Source: Pseudomonas nitroreducens (lineage in GTDB: Bacteria > Pseudomonadota > Gammaproteobacteria > Pseudomonadales > Pseudomonadaceae). From it: 64,000 bases of DNA. Below are positions 20,603 to 34,747 of the stretch, in pieces. The first letter of the stretch is position 1, and each line of letters begins with the position of its first letter. The notes under the pieces are model-generated. The model worked only from the letters and a program-made list of their open reading frames with translations. It was not told where the DNA came from and ran no database searches. The translations under genes and the position numbers were made by a program. The DNA lies in assembly GCF_024170165.1 (NCBI RefSeq), contig NZ_JALJXP010000005.1, positions 310,001 through 374,000 on the forward strand. Direction: 5' to 3'.

Positions 20603-22876
20603 TCAGGCCGGTTCTGCGGCGATCACTTCGAACTCGAAGGCGAGTTCGCCATCCTTCAGGTCCACATGGGCCACGCCACCGTGCTCGGCCAGCTCGCCGA
20701 ACAGGATCTCCTCGGCCAGCGGCCGCTTGATCTTGTCCTGGATGAGCCGCGCCATCGGGCGAGCGCCCATCTGCGGGTCATAGCCCTTGTCCGCCAGCCA
20801 ACCGCGCGCCGAGTCGCTGACTTCGATCTGCACGTGCTTGTCCTCCAGCTGCGCCTGCAGCTCGGTGAGGAACTTGTCGACGATGCTCTTGATAGTCTCG
20901 TGACTCAGGCGGCCGAACTGGATGATGGTGTCCAGACGGTTGCGGAACTCCGGGGTGAAGCTCTTCTTGATCACTTCCATGGCATCGGTGGAGTGGTCCT
21001 GCTGCGTGAAGCCGATGGAGGCCCGCGCCGCGGTTTCCGCGCCAGCGTTGGTGGTCATGATCAGGATGACGTTGCGGAAGTCCGCCTTGCGTCCGTTGTT
21101 GTCGGTCAGGGTGCCATGGTCCATCACCTGCAGCAGCAGGTTGAAGACTTCCGGGTGCGCCTTCTCGATCTCGTCCAGCAGCAGCACGCAGTGCGGCGTC
21201 TTGGTGATCGCTTCGGTCAGCAGGCCACCCTGATCGAAACCGACGTAGCCCGGAGGCGCGCCGATCAGACGGGACACGGTATGCCGCTCCATGTACTCGG
21301 ACATGTCGAAGCGCACCAGCTCCACACCCAGCGCCTTGGCCAGCTGACGAGCCACCTCGGTCTTGCCCACCCCGGTCGGACCGGAGAACAGGAAGGAGCC
21401 GACTGGCTTGTCCGGCGATTTGAGACCGGCGCGTGACAGCTTGATGGCAGTGGACAGCGACTCGATGGCCGCGGCCTGGCCGAACACGGTCAGCTTCAGG
21501 TCCCGCTCCAGGTTGCGCAGCAGCTCTTTATCGGAGCTGGAAACGTGCTTGGGCGGAATCCGCGCAATCTTCGCGACGATGTCCTCGACCTGCGGCACTT
21601 CGATGCGCTTCACGCGCTTCTCTTCCGGCTGCAGGCGCTGGTAGGCACCCGCCTCGTCGATCACATCGATGGCCTTGTCCGGCATGTGCCGGTCATTGAT
21701 GTAGCGGGCGGCCAACTCGGCGGCGGCGCGCAGCGCTTCATCGCTGTACTCGATGTGGTGGTGCTGCTCGAAGCGCGGCTTCAGGCCCTTGAGGATGCCG
21801 AAGGTATCTTCGACGGACGGCTCAGTGACGTCGACCTTCTGGAAGCGACGAGCCAGCGCGCGGTCCTTCTCGAAGATGCCGCGGAATTCCTGGAAGGTGG
21901 TTGAACCGATGCAGCGGATCTCACCGGACGACAACAGCGGCTTCAGCAGGTTGGACGCATCCATCACTCCGCCCGATGCCGCACCGGCACCGATGATGGT
22001 GTGGATCTCGTCGATGAACAGCACCGCATGCGGACGCTTGCGCAGTTCGTTGAGCAGCGCCTTGAAGCGCTTCTCGAAGTCGCCGCGGTACTTGGTGCCC
22101 GCCAGCAGCGCACCCAGGTCCAGGGAGTAGACGACGCTGTCGGACAGCAGGTCCGGCACCTGGCCGTCGACGATGCGTTTGGCCAGGCCTTCGGCGATGG
22201 CGGTCTTGCCGACGCCAGCCTCACCCACCAGCAGCGGGTTGTTCTTGCGGCGACGAGCCAGGATCTGCGCCACGCGCTCGACTTCCGACTCACGACCGAC
22301 CAGCGGGTCGATACGCCCCTGACGCGCCAGGTCGTTCAGGTTACTGGCATAGGCATCCAGCGGATGACTGGAAGTGGAAGACTCGCCGCCCTCCTCGTCC
22401 TGCATCTCCTGCTCGTTGTCCTGATGCTCGGCATGGCCCGGCACCTTGGAGATGCCATGGGCGATGTAGTTGACCACGTCGATCCGCGCAACGCTCTGCT
22501 GCTTGAGCAGGAACACCGCCTGACTTTCCTGCTCGCTGAAGATGGCGACCAGTACGTTGGCGCCGGTGACTTCGCGCTTGCCGGAACTCTGCACGTGGAA
22601 TACGGCACGCTGCAGGACGCGCTGGAAGCCCAGGGTCGGCTGGGTTTCGCGATCCTCATCGTGCTGGGGGATCAGCGGCGTGGTGGAATCGATGAACTCC
22701 TGCAGGTCTCGCCGCAGCTTGTCCAGATTCGCACCGCACGCCTTCAGAACCGTCGCGGCAGCCTCATTATCAAGAAGCGCCAACAGCAAGTGCTCAACGG
22801 TCATGAACTCATGCCGCTTCGCCCGCGCCTCCTTGAAGGCGAGATTGAGGGTGACTTCGAGCTCTCGATTCAACAT
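20603..22876 (-). CDS. clpA: ATP-dependent Clp protease ATPase subunit ClpA
   Basis: ClpA unfolds substrates and feeds them to the ClpP chamber; with ClpS it handles N-end-rule substrates. In this 757-residue protein the Clp N domain (about 1-145) contains the ClpS docking surface. The first AAA+ module follows with [13 protein letters not shown] (about residue 215), then the second with [13 protein letters not shown] (about 495). The ClpP-binding loop region precedes the C-terminal D2-small domain. It lies 28 bases behind clpS. Confidence 0.97.
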   Translation of the reverse strand: MLNRELEVTLNLAFKEARAKRHEFMTVEHLLLALLDNEAAATVLKACGANLDKLRRDLQEFIDSTTPLIPQHDEDRETQPTLGFQRVLQRAVFHVQSSGKREVTGANVLVAIFSEQESQAVFLLKQQSVARIDVVNYIAHGISKVPGHAEHQDNEQEMQDEEGGESSTSSHPLDAYASNLNDLARQGRIDPLVGRESEVERVAQILARRRKNNPLLVGEAGVGKTAIAEGLAKRIVDGQVPDLLSDSVVYSLDLGALLAGTKYRGDFEKRFKALLNELRKRPHAVLFIDEIHTIIGAGAASGGVMDASNLLKPLLSSGEIRCIGSTTFQEFRGIFEKDRALARRFQKVDVTEPSVEDTFGILKGLKPRFEQHHHIEYSDEALRAAAELAARYINDRHMPDKAIDVIDEAGAYQRLQPEEKRVKRIEVPQVEDIVAKIARIPPKHVSSSDKELLRNLERDLKLTVFGQAAAIESLSTAIKLSRAGLKSPDKPVGSFLFSGPTGVGKTEVARQLAKALGVELVRFDMSEYMERHTVSRLIGAPPGYVGFDQGGLLTEAITKTPHCVLLLDEIEKAHPEVFNLLLQVMDHGTLTDNNGRKADFRNVILIMTTNAGAETAARASIGFTQQDHSTDAMEVIKKSFTPEFRNRLDTIIQFGRLSHETIKSIVDKFLTELQAQLEDKHVQIEVSDSARGWLADKGYDPQMGARPMARLIQDKIKRPLAEEILFGELAEHGGVAHVDLKDGELAFEFEVIAAEPA

Positions 22877-22904
22877 GACTTCACCTCGCTCCCAAACATC
22901 CGCA

Positions 22905-23267
22905 TCAACCTTCTATCTCAATTTCGCACAACAGTGGATGTTGGCTCTCCCTCGCATATTGATTGACCTGCATGGCTTTGGTTTCCGCGACATCGCGGGT
23001 AAAGGTCCCGCAGTGCGCCTTGCCCTGGGTATGCACAGTCAACATGACCTTGGTTGCCTGCTCGCGGTTCATGTTGAAGTACAGCTCGAGCACCTCAACC
23101 ACGAAATCCATCGGGGTGTAATCATCGTTGAACATGATGACCCGATACATGGACGGCGCCTTCAGGGCCGGCTTGGCTTCTTCAACCGCCAGCCCCGTCC
23201 CGTCGTCTTCCAATGGATCCGGGCGGTCCTGATTGAATGTTAGTCGAATCTGGCTACTTGCATGCAT
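22905..23267 (-). CDS. clpS: ClpS adaptor
   Basis: ClpS binds proteins with N-terminal Leu, Phe, Trp or Tyr and hands them to ClpA. The 120-residue protein has a flexible N-terminal extension (about 1-38), then the core with [20 protein letters not shown], which holds the ligand-binding Asn-Asp-Asp and the pocket Met, and [21 protein letters not shown] place the start at 23267 ([11 protein letters not shown]), which fits the Pseudomonas family; a longer reading adds 32 unrelated residues. Confidence 0.95.
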   Translation of the reverse strand: MHASSQIRLTFNQDRPDPLEDDGTGLAVEEAKPALKAPSMYRVIMFNDDYTPMDFVVEVLELYFNMNREQATKVMLTVHTQGKAHCGTFTRDVAETKAMQVNQYARESQHPLLCEIEIEG

Positions 23268-23382
23268 GCTGGAATAAAAGCTTTGCGAGTGGGTGAATGA
23301 GTGGGCCGGCCGGAGTTTGAATCGCCTCTCAGGCCCAGACGACGCCGCCTTGACTAACGGCAAAAGGGTGTTACAACCAAAG

Positions 23383-23401
23383 GATACCCCCGGAGGGTAT
23401 C
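23383..23401. promoter_or_regulatory. inverted repeat in the clpS-cspD divergent region
   Basis: GATACCC-CCGGA-GGGTATC is a perfect 7-bp inverted repeat midway between the divergent starts of clpS (23267) and cspD (23495). It could be an operator or a leader hairpin for the cspD transcript. No regulator is recognised. Confidence 0.35.
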
Positions 23402-23494
23402 AGGAGTTCCGGACGCCAGTCTTCAGAAAAAGGCATAGCGGAATAGTAGTGGATGATACTCCAGCGATGGAGTCCTTTGCAGAGGGATATCAGC

Positions 23495-23770
23495 ATGCTT
23501 AGCGGTAAGGTCAAGTGGTTCAACAACGCCAAGGGCTACGGTTTCATCCTGGCTGATGGCCGAGATGAGGACCTGTTTGCTCATTACTCGGCAATCCAGA
23601 TGGATGGCTACAAGACTCTCAAGGCCGGCCAACCCGTCAGTTTCGAGATCCTGCAAGGTCCGAAGGGGTTGCACGCGGTGAACATCCAGCCCGTCAACGC
23701 CAATGCATCCACCCCGTCCGCGCAGACTGCCCCGAGCAGCGAGGTAGAAAACCTCACGGCGGAAGCCTGA
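23495..23770 (+). CDS. cspD: cold-shock-domain protein CspD
   Basis: A stationary-phase member of the cold-shock family that binds single-stranded DNA/RNA; in E. coli CspD inhibits replication and is a Lon substrate. The 91-residue protein has the OB fold with RNP1 (KGYGFI) and RNP2-like (DLFAHYS) motifs in residues 1-67, then a polar, Thr/Ser/Ala-rich tail. Start chosen at 23495 with GAGGGATAT upstream. Placement next to clpS/clpA is conserved in gamma-proteobacteria. Confidence 0.93.
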   Translation: MLSGKVKWFNNAKGYGFILADGRDEDLFAHYSAIQMDGYKTLKAGQPVSFEILQGPKGLHAVNIQPVNANASTPSAQTAPSSEVENLTAEA

Positions 23771-23793
23771 TTCGTCAAGGATCAGACGAAACG

Positions 23794-23822
23794 AAAAAGG
23801 CCGGCAGCAAGCCGGCCTTTTT
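23794..23822. terminator. bidirectional terminator between cspD and icd
   Basis: AAAAAGGCCGGC-AGCAA-GCCGGCCTTTTT serves the convergent cspD and icd genes. Confidence 0.92.
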
Positions 23823-23843
23823 CATGGGCAACGCATCACCCGG

Positions 23844-25097
23844 TTACATCTTGGCGATGATCGCGTCACCGAACTCGGAGCAGGACAGCAGCTTGGCACC
23901 GTCCATCAGTCGCTCGAAGTCGTAGGTCACGGTTTTCGCGGCGATGGCGCCGTTCACGCCGTCGATGATCAGGTCGGCCGCTTCCGGCCAGCCCATGTGG
24001 CGCAGCATCATCTCGGCGGAGAGGATCACCGAGCCCGGGTTGACCTTGTCCAGCCCGGCGTACTTGGGCGCAGTGCCGTGGGTGGCCTCGAACATGGCCA
24101 CCGAATCGGACAGGTTGGCTCCCGGTGCAATGCCGATACCGCCCACCTCTGCCGCCAGGGCATCGGACAGGTAATCACCGTTGAGGTTGAGCGTGGCAAT
24201 GACGTCGTACTCGGCCGGGCGCAGCAGGATCTGCTGCAGCATGGCGTCGGCGATCACATCCTTCACCACGATATTCTTGCCGGTGGTCGGGTTCTTGAAC
24301 TGCATCCACGGACCGCCGTCGAGCAGCTGGGCACCGAACTCGTCGCGGGCGAGCTCATAACCCCAGTCCTTGAAGGCGCCCTCGGTGAATTTCATGATGT
24401 TGCCTTTATGGACGATGGTGACCGAGCTACGGTCATTGTCCACGGCGTATTGCAGGGCCTTGCGCACCAGGCGTTTGGTGCCCTCTTGGGAAACCGGCTT
24501 GATGCCGATGCCGCAGTTTTCGGTGAAGCGGATCTTCTTGACGCCCATTTCCTCGGTGAGGAACTTGATGACCTTCTGCGCCTCGGGGGTTCCGGCCTTC
24601 CACTCGACGCCGGCATAGATGTCTTCGGAGTTCTCGCGGAAGATCACCATATCCACGTCGCCGGGCTTCTTCACCGGGCTCGGCACACCTTCGAACCAGC
24701 GCACCGGGCGCAGGCAGACATAAAGGTCGAGCTGCTGGCGCAGCGCCACGTTCAGGGAGCGAATGCCACCGCCCACCGGAGTGGTCAGCGGGCCCTTGAT
24801 CGATACGACGTAGTCGCGAACAGCATCCAGGGTTTCCTGGGGCAGCCAGGTGTCCTGGTCGTACACCTGAGTGGCCTTCTCGCCCGCGTAGACTTCCATC
24901 CACGCGATCTTGCGGTCGCCCTTGTAGGCTTTCTCGACGGCGGCGTCGACGACCTTGATCATGACCGGACTGATATCGACACCAATGCCATCGCCCTCGA
25001 TGAAGGGGATGATCGGGTTCTTCGGTACATTCAAGGACATATCGGCGTTGACGGTGATTTTGTCACCGGCCGGCACCTGGATCTTTTGGTATCCCAT
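23844..25097 (-). CDS. icd: NADP-dependent isocitrate dehydrogenase, dimeric type
   Basis: Oxidises isocitrate to 2-oxoglutarate in the TCA cycle. The 417-residue protein has the family NTP-isomerase fold, the phosphorylatable-serine segment [10 protein letters not shown], the substrate-binding [10 protein letters not shown] and the metal-site stretch [18 protein letters not shown]. Start set at 25097 ([11 protein letters not shown]). It is divergent from the unrelated monomeric idh, which catalyses the same reaction; both compete with AceA (35155) for isocitrate. Confidence 0.96.
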   Translation of the reverse strand: MGYQKIQVPAGDKITVNADMSLNVPKNPIIPFIEGDGIGVDISPVMIKVVDAAVEKAYKGDRKIAWMEVYAGEKATQVYDQDTWLPQETLDAVRDYVVSIKGPLTTPVGGGIRSLNVALRQQLDLYVCLRPVRWFEGVPSPVKKPGDVDMVIFRENSEDIYAGVEWKAGTPEAQKVIKFLTEEMGVKKIRFTENCGIGIKPVSQEGTKRLVRKALQYAVDNDRSSVTIVHKGNIMKFTEGAFKDWGYELARDEFGAQLLDGGPWMQFKNPTTGKNIVVKDVIADAMLQQILLRPAEYDVIATLNLNGDYLSDALAAEVGGIGIAPGANLSDSVAMFEATHGTAPKYAGLDKVNPGSVILSAEMMLRHMGWPEAADLIIDGVNGAIAAKTVTYDFERLMDGAKLLSCSEFGDAIIAKM

Positions 25098-25454
25098 GCT
25101 GAACTCCGCTTTTTGATTGAAACCCTCTTGCAGCCACTGAGGGTAGCTCACAAGTCGGTAATCGAACTACATCATTCCTTAGTCTAAAAAAGGGACACGC
25201 TTCACCCTGCCTTTAGGGTGGTATACTGGCCGGCATGACTTAATGGTCATCGAGGTCCGAGCAGTCTGGGACCAGACTCTCTCCTCGCAGCGGCGCACGT
25301 CCTCACCAGGATCCCGCCGTACAACGCTCTACTGGCGCCCCAATATCCCCGCGGCAAATCTCGAAGGTCGGTCAACCACTTCGCTGACCGCAAGCGTGTA
25401 CCAACGCGATTCGAGACTCTGTGCGCGCCCAGCAAAGAAGAGAGTTAGAACGAG
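25098..25454. promoter_or_regulatory. divergent icd/idh promoter region (357 bases, no gene)
   Basis: No credible coding frame was seen. It holds an inverted repeat CACCCT-GCCTTT-AGGGTG (25203-25220) that abuts a -10-like TATACT (25222-25227) for rightward transcription, leaving an idh leader of about 220 bases. The icd start lies at the other end, preceded by an AT-rich stretch (25165-25195). The repeat overlaps the likely -35/spacer, so it may be an operator. The promoter call is weak because no good -35 box is seen. Confidence 0.4.
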
Positions 25455-27677
<2,223 letters not shown>

Positions 27678-27695
27678 GCCTTTTCGCGTGACACC

Positions 27696-27723
27696 AGAAC
27701 CCCCGGGCCTTCCCGGGGGTTCT
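27696..27723 (+). terminator. terminator after idh
   Basis: AGAACCCCCGGG-CCTT-CCCGGGGGTTCT forms a 12-bp stem followed by a short T-rich stretch, 18 bases after the idh stop. Confidence 0.85.
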
Positions 27724-27790
27724 GCTTTCTGCTTCCGGCAACGTTAAACTCGCGCCTTTTCCACAATCTTCCCGAGGGGAATCCACACCC

Positions 27791-28234
27791 ATGCGCTGGC
27801 TAGCACACGTCACCGTCGCCACCATCGTCGAAGACCAGGGCCGCTTCCTGCTGGTGGAGGAAATGTCCGCTGACAAAAAGCCGGTCTTCAACCAGCCCGC
27901 AGGCCACCTGGAAGCCAACGAAACCCTGCTCGAGGCCGCCGTGCGCGAAACCCTCGAGGAAACCGGCTGGGACGTGGAGCTGACCGCCGTTACCGGCATC
28001 TACCTGTACACCGCCCCCAGCAACGGCGTGACCTACCAGCGCGTCTGCTTCGCCGCCCGCCCCCTGCGCCACCACCCCGAGCGCGCACTGGACGACGGCA
28101 TCCTCGGCGCCCGCTGGATGACCCGCGAAGAGCTGGCCGCACAGCCCGATCGCTGGCGCAGCCACCTGGTCCTGCGCTGCATCGATGACCACCTCGCGGG
28201 CGAAAGCTTCCCCCTGGCACTGATCCGCGACTGA
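27791..28234 (+). CDS. Nudix hydrolase (NudJ-like)
   Basis: A 147-residue phosphohydrolase with a complete Nudix box, G-x5-E-x7-RE-x2-EE-x-G (GHLEANETLLEAAVRETLEETG, about residues 37-58), where the glutamates bind the catalytic metal. E. coli NudJ, in the same position ahead of mnmA-hflD-purB, hydrolyses thiamine and nucleoside diphosphates or triphosphates, so a similar housekeeping role is likely. Substrate cannot be read from the sequence. An AGGGGAA site precedes the ATG. Confidence 0.9.
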   Translation: MRWLAHVTVATIVEDQGRFLLVEEMSADKKPVFNQPAGHLEANETLLEAAVRETLEETGWDVELTAVTGIYLYTAPSNGVTYQRVCFAARPLRHHPERALDDGILGARWMTREELAAQPDRWRSHLVLRCIDDHLAGESFPLALIRD

Positions 28235-28317
28235 ACCCGGCGAAAACCCGCAGCCGAGCCTCTGGCGCTCGGCTCTGGTAGAATCGCTCTCTTTACCTGC
28301 GTTCGTGACCCGCTGCC

Positions 28318-29441
28318 ATGTCTGATTCCCCCAAAGCCCCCCAGAACACCCGCGTCATCGTCGGCATGTCCGGCGGCGTGGATTCCTCCGTCTCCGCCCT
28401 CCTCCTCAAGGAACAGGGCTACCAGGTGGAAGGACTGTTCATGAAGAACTGGGAAGAGGACGATGGCACCGAGTACTGCACCGCCATGACCGACCTCGCG
28501 GACGCCCAGGCCGTCTGCGACCGCATCGGCGTCAAGCTGCACACCGCCAACTTCGCCGCGGAGTACTGGGACAACGTCTTCGAGCACTTCCTCGAGGAAT
28601 ACAAGGCCGGCCGCACGCCGAACCCGGACATCCTCTGCAACCGCGAAATCAAGTTCAAGGCCTTCCTCGACTACGCCGTCGCCCTGGGCGCCGACCTGAT
28701 CGCCACCGGCCACTACGTGCGCCGCCGCGACATCGACGGCCGCAGCGAACTGCTCAAGGGCCTGGACCCGAACAAGGACCAGAGCTACTTCCTCCACGCC
28801 GTGGGCGGCGAGCAGATCGGCAAGACCCTGTTCCCGGTCGGCGAACTGGAAAAGCCCGAGGTCCGCGCCATCGCCGAGAAATACGGCCTGGCCACCGCGA
28901 AGAAGAAGGACTCCACCGGCATCTGCTTCATCGGCGAGCGCCGCTTCAGCGACTTCCTCAAGCAGTACCTGCCGGCCCAGCCAGGCAACATCGAGACCAC
29001 CGACGGCACGGTCATTGGCAAGCATGTCGGCCTGATGTACCACACCATCGGCCAGCGCCAGGGCCTGGGCATCGGCGGCCTGAAGAATGCCGACGACAGC
29101 CCCTGGTACGTGCTGGAGAAGGACCTGGCGCGCAACGTCCTGGTCGTCGGCCAGGGCAACGACCACCCATGGCTGTTCTCCCGCGCCCTGCACGCCTCGC
29201 ACATCTATTGGGTCAACCCCATCGACCTGGACCAGCCCAAGGCCCTGCGTGCCAAGGTGCGCTACCGCCAGGCCGACCAGGATTGCGTGCTGGAGCATAC
29301 CGGGAACGGCTACCGCGCCGTCTTCGACGAGCCGCAGCGCGCCGTCACCCCGGGCCAGTCCGTCGTCTTCTATGACGGCGAAGTCTGCCTCGGTGGCGGC
29401 GTCATCGAATCCGCTGAACCCGCGTTCGCTAAGGACCATCC

Positions 29442-29445
<4 letters not shown>
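28318..29445 (+). CDS. mnmA: tRNA-specific 2-thiouridylase MnmA
   Basis: Adds sulfur to wobble uridine 34 of tRNA-Lys, -Glu and -Gln, using sulfur delivered by TusE (tusDCBE are at 6563-7948). The 375-residue protein has the ATP-pyrophosphatase P-loop [15 protein letters not shown], the family segment [12 protein letters not shown], and the two catalytic cysteines in [12 protein letters not shown] and [11 protein letters not shown]. Its stop overlaps the hflD start by four bases (ATGA). Confidence 0.97.
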
Positions 29446-31527
<2,082 letters not shown>

Positions 31528-31545
31528 GATTCGCCCTGACTTTGC

Positions 31546-31570
31546 ACGCCCGGCTGTGCCGGGCGTTTTT
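31546..31570 (+). terminator. terminator after purB
   Basis: ACGCCCGGC-TGT-GCCGGGCGTTTTT, 18 bases after the purB stop, just ahead of the oxygenase gene at 31588. Confidence 0.9.
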
Positions 31571-31587
31571 GTTTCAAGGACTTAACC

Positions 31588-32763
31588 ATGAATCCTGCTA
31601 TTCCTCTTCAGCTTTTGGGCGGCATCAGCGCCGACGAATTCCTCCGCGATTACTGGCAGAAGAAGCCCCTGCTGGTGCGCCAGGCCATCCCTGATTTCAA
31701 GAGCCCGCTGGACCCTGATGAGCTGGCCGGCCTCGCCCTGGAAGAGATGATCGAATCGCGCATCGTCCTCGAACACGGCGACAGCCCCTGGGAACTGCGC
31801 CGCGGCCCGTTCCAGGAAGACACCTTCAGCCAGATGCCGGAGCGCGACTGGACCCTGCTGGTGCAGGCCGTCGACCAGTTCATCCCGGAAGTCGCCGAGC
31901 TGCTGGAGCACTTCAGGTTTCTGCCCAGCTGGCGTATCGACGACGTGATGATCAGCTACGCCGCTCCCGGCGGCGGCGTCGGCCCGCACTTCGACAACTA
32001 CGACGTATTCCTGCTGCAGGGCCACGGCCGCCGCCGCTGGAAAGTCGGCCAGACCTGCGACGCCAGCAGCCCGATGCTGCCCCACGCCGACCTGCGCATC
32101 CTCGCCGAATTCGAAGAGACCGCCGACTGGGTACTCGAACCCGGCGACATGCTCTACCTGCCGCCGCGCATCGCCCACTACGGCATCGCCGAAGACGACT
32201 GCATGACCTACTCGGTCGGTTTCCGCGCGCCCAGCGCCGCTGAAGTGCTGACCCACTTCACCGACTTCCTCGCGCAGTTCCTCTCCGACGAGGAGCGCTA
32301 CAGCGACGCCGGCATGGCAGCCATGAAAGGCGACTTCGATCAGCACCAGATCCAGCGCGACGCCCTCGATCGTCTGAAGAACCTGCTGCAGGAACACATG
32401 AGCGACGAGCGCCTGCTGCTCACCTGGTTCGGCCAGTTCATGACCGAGCCACGCTACCCGGAACTGGTGGCCGGCGAGGAGATCGAGGAAGACGACCTGA
32501 CCGCCGCCATCGAAGACGGCGAAGTCCTGATCCGCAACCCCAGCGCGCGCATGGCCTGGAGCGAAGTGGACGTCGGCCTGCTGCTGTTCGCCAGCGGCCA
32601 GACCGTGGTCCTGCCGGAAAAACTGCGCGACCTGCTCAAGCTGGTGTGCTCGGCGGAATCGCTGCACGAAGGGAATCTCGGCCAATGGCTGGCCGACGAC
32701 GATGGGCGTAAGCTCATCGGAGAACTGATCAAACAGGGCAGTCTGGAGTTTGCCGATGAGTAG
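31588..32763 (+). CDS. 2-oxoglutarate-dependent ribosomal protein uL16 hydroxylase (RoxA/YcfD type)
   Basis: A JmjC/cupin oxygenase that hydroxylates an arginine of ribosomal protein uL16, using Fe(II), O2 and 2-oxoglutarate. The 391-residue protein has the metal triad H134-x-D136 (GPHFDNYDVF) and H197 (PRIAHYGI), the LQGHGRRRWKVG strand for 2-oxoglutarate binding, and an all-helical dimerisation/winged-helix C-terminal region (about 215-390). It heads a four-gene unit; the next ORF begins inside its last codons. Confidence 0.9.
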   Translation: MNPAIPLQLLGGISADEFLRDYWQKKPLLVRQAIPDFKSPLDPDELAGLALEEMIESRIVLEHGDSPWELRRGPFQEDTFSQMPERDWTLLVQAVDQFIPEVAELLEHFRFLPSWRIDDVMISYAAPGGGVGPHFDNYDVFLLQGHGRRRWKVGQTCDASSPMLPHADLRILAEFEETADWVLEPGDMLYLPPRIAHYGIAEDDCMTYSVGFRAPSAAEVLTHFTDFLAQFLSDEERYSDAGMAAMKGDFDQHQIQRDALDRLKNLLQEHMSDERLLLTWFGQFMTEPRYPELVAGEEIEEDDLTAAIEDGEVLIRNPSARMAWSEVDVGLLLFASGQTVVLPEKLRDLLKLVCSAESLHEGNLGQWLADDDGRKLIGELIKQGSLEFADE

Positions 32764-33184
32764 CAAGATCAGGGTTCGCGTCGCGGACTGGCAAAAGGAT
32801 AATGCCGATCTGCGGCGCATTCGCGAGGCAGTGTTCATCGCCGAGCAATCGGTCCCGCCGGAACTCGAATGGGACGCCGAGGATGTCGAAGCCGTGCACT
32901 TCCTGGCCTTCGAAGGCGACTACGCCATCGGCACCGCCCGCCTCCTGCCGGACGGGCACATCGGCCGGGTCTCGGTCCTCAAGGACTGGCGCGGCCTGAA
33001 GGTCGGCGACCTGTTGATGCGCGCCGCCATCGAGCAGGCGGAAAGCCAGGGGCTGCAGCGCCAGTTGCTGACGGCTCAGGTCTACGCCATCCCCTTCTAT
33101 GAACGGCTAGGCTTCCAGGTGGCCAGCGGCGAATTCCTCGACGCCGGCCTCCCCCATGTGGACATGGTGCGCGAGAGCGCCTGA
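32756..33184 (+). CDS. GNAT family N-acetyltransferase
   Basis: A 142-residue acetyltransferase of the GCN5 superfamily. The acetyl-CoA loop region (VLKDWRGLKVGDLLMRAAIEQA, with R/Q-x2-G-x-G/A-like spacing) and the C-terminal FYERLGFQV signature are both present. Substrate unknown. The ATG at 32756 overlaps the end of the oxygenase gene (stop at 32761-32763), so they are translationally coupled; a TTG at 32750 is a less likely start. Confidence 0.88.
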   Translation: MSSKIRVRVADWQKDNADLRRIREAVFIAEQSVPPELEWDAEDVEAVHFLAFEGDYAIGTARLLPDGHIGRVSVLKDWRGLKVGDLLMRAAIEQAESQGLQRQLLTAQVYAIPFYERLGFQVASGEFLDAGLPHVDMVRESA

Positions 33185-33206
33185 GCAACCACCGACAAGG
33201 AGCGAC

Positions 33207-33833
33207 ATGGATAACGCCCCGGAAAAAGACGACCTCCCGGTAGAACTGCCGGATATCGAGTTTCAGTCACCGGGGCGTTTTGCCGTTCACAACCCGCCCA
33301 GTGAAGCGCTGCCGCCCGAAATACTGGAGCCGGCGCCGTTTCGCCTCGGCGAAGGCGACCAGTTGCAGCGCTTCAGCAAGCCGGACGAGGCCCGCGCCCA
33401 CGCCCTCGCACTGATCCAGCAGGCGCGCCGCACGCTCTACCTCTACACCCCCGACCTGGAACCCTGGCTGTACCACCACAGCAGCATCCAGGAGGCCTGC
33501 ACCCAGTTGCTGCTGGGCAATCCGCGCAATCGCCTGATGATCCTGGTACGCGACAGCACCCGCGCGGTGAAGGAAGGCCATCGCCTGCTCAACCTCAGCC
33601 GTCGACTGTCGAGCTACTGCCAGATCCGTCGGATCAATCCCGACTACCCGAGCGAGGAACATGCCTTCCTGCTCGCCGACGATTGCGGCCTGCTGCTGCG
33701 CCCGGAGCCGGGCGAGTACGCCGGCTACGCGCACTACAACAACGCTGGCCGCGTCCGCCAGCTGATCGCGCAATTCGAACAGACCTGGAACACCAGCGTC
33801 CTCGATCCGAACCTGCGGAGCTTCCTGATTTGA
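33207..33833 (+). CDS. conserved hypothetical protein (phospholipase D-like fold without HKD motif)
   Basis: A 208-residue soluble protein with an acidic N-terminal 60 residues and a mixed alpha/beta C-terminal domain (ARRTLYLYTPDLEPWLYHHS, NRLMILVRDSTRAVKEGHRL, EEHAFLLADDCGLLLR). The order of elements recalls PLD-superfamily half-domains, but no HxK-x4-D is seen, so catalysis of that type is unlikely. This resemblance is inference. It lies 22 bases after the GNAT gene, with GGAGCGAC before its ATG, and its stop overlaps the next start (TTGA). Confidence 0.65.
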   Translation: MDNAPEKDDLPVELPDIEFQSPGRFAVHNPPSEALPPEILEPAPFRLGEGDQLQRFSKPDEARAHALALIQQARRTLYLYTPDLEPWLYHHSSIQEACTQLLLGNPRNRLMILVRDSTRAVKEGHRLLNLSRRLSSYCQIRRINPDYPSEEHAFLLADDCGLLLRPEPGEYAGYAHYNNAGRVRQLIAQFEQTWNTSVLDPNLRSFLI

Positions 33834-34645
33834 GCCGACACCCTCTCGCCCTGCTGCTCGCCTGCGCCATCAGCGTCACCGCCGTTGCGGCGCCGCGCAC
33901 CGAGATCATCCCGCTCAACTACCGCACCGCCGAAGACGTGCTGCCGGTGGCACAGCAGGTGCTGGGCAACGAAGGCCGGGTGACCGCCTACGGCAACCAG
34001 CTGGTGGTGAACGCCGAGCTGGCGAAGATCCGCGAACTGCAGCAGGTACTCGAACAACTGGATACGCGCCCGCATCAGCTACTGATCAGCGTCGACACGC
34101 TCGACGGCAGCCAGGGCAGCCAGAGCGGCTACTCGGTGAACGGCTCGGTCAGCGCCGGCAACGTCGACATCCAGGCCGGCCGCGGGGAAGTCAACGGCCG
34201 CGACCAGGTGCGCATCATCAATCGCTCCACCAACAGTCGCGGTGGCGGCACGCAGCAGGTGCGCACCACCGAGGGCTCCCCTGCCTTCATCCAGGTCGGC
34301 CAGAGCCAGCCGGTGACCAACGCCGGCATCGGCCCCTACGGCCAGGTCTACAGCCAGACCGAATACCGCGACGCCAACCAGGGCATGTACGTGACCGCCA
34401 GCCTCACCGGCAACCTCGTGCACATCACCCTGAGCACCCGCAACGACCGCTTCAACAACAACTACCAGGGCTCGATGAACACCAGTTCGGCGGATACCAG
34501 CGTCAGCGGCCCCATCGGCCAGTGGATCGAAGTCGGCGGCGTCAGCCAGAGCAACCAGAGCACGCAAAGCGGCTACACCCGCCAATACAGCACCCAGGGA
34601 CGCAGCGACAGCACCCTGCGGGTGAAGGTCGAAGTGCTCGACTAA
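33830..34645 (+). CDS. small secretin-like periplasmic/outer-membrane protein
   Basis: A 271-residue precursor starting at a TTG that overlaps the previous stop. A signal peptide (LALLLACAISVTAVAA) precedes a secretin N1-type domain (about 24-80: IIPLNYRTAEDVLPVAQQVL ... LVVNAELAKIRELQQVLEQLD). A Gly/Ser/Asn/Gln-rich central part follows, then a segment like the secretin core strands (SPAFIQVGQSQPV; GMYVTASLTGNLVHITLSTR). It is far shorter than a true secretin (usually 500 or more) and has no secretion genes near it, so it is an orphan. Function unknown. Confidence 0.7.
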   Translation: MSRHPLALLLACAISVTAVAAPRTEIIPLNYRTAEDVLPVAQQVLGNEGRVTAYGNQLVVNAELAKIRELQQVLEQLDTRPHQLLISVDTLDGSQGSQSGYSVNGSVSAGNVDIQAGRGEVNGRDQVRIINRSTNSRGGGTQQVRTTEGSPAFIQVGQSQPVTNAGIGPYGQVYSQTEYRDANQGMYVTASLTGNLVHITLSTRNDRFNNNYQGSMNTSSADTSVSGPIGQWIEVGGVSQSNQSTQSGYTRQYSTQGRSDSTLRVKVEVLD

Positions 34646-34714
34646 TCCTTCCGTAGGTGACTTGCCAGTCCTCGTTAGACCTTCGTGTAGTAGTCCAAAA
34701 AAAACACTACAAAA

Positions 34715-34747
34715 CGTTTGACGAACGCTCGTTTGAAAGTGCATGAT
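34715..34747 (+). promoter_or_regulatory. candidate aceA promoter with overlapping palindromic operator
   Basis: CGTTTGACGAACGCTCGTTTG (34715-34735, read as two parts) contains the inverted repeat CAAACGAGCGTTCG on the reverse strand, close to the PsrA-type pattern (C/G)AAAC-N2-4-GTTT(G/C). It overlaps a -35-like TTGACG (34718-34723), followed after 18 bases by CATGAT (34742-34747). PsrA is a TetR-family fatty-acid-responsive repressor, so control of the glyoxylate shunt would make sense; this is inference and the match is imperfect. Confidence 0.4.
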
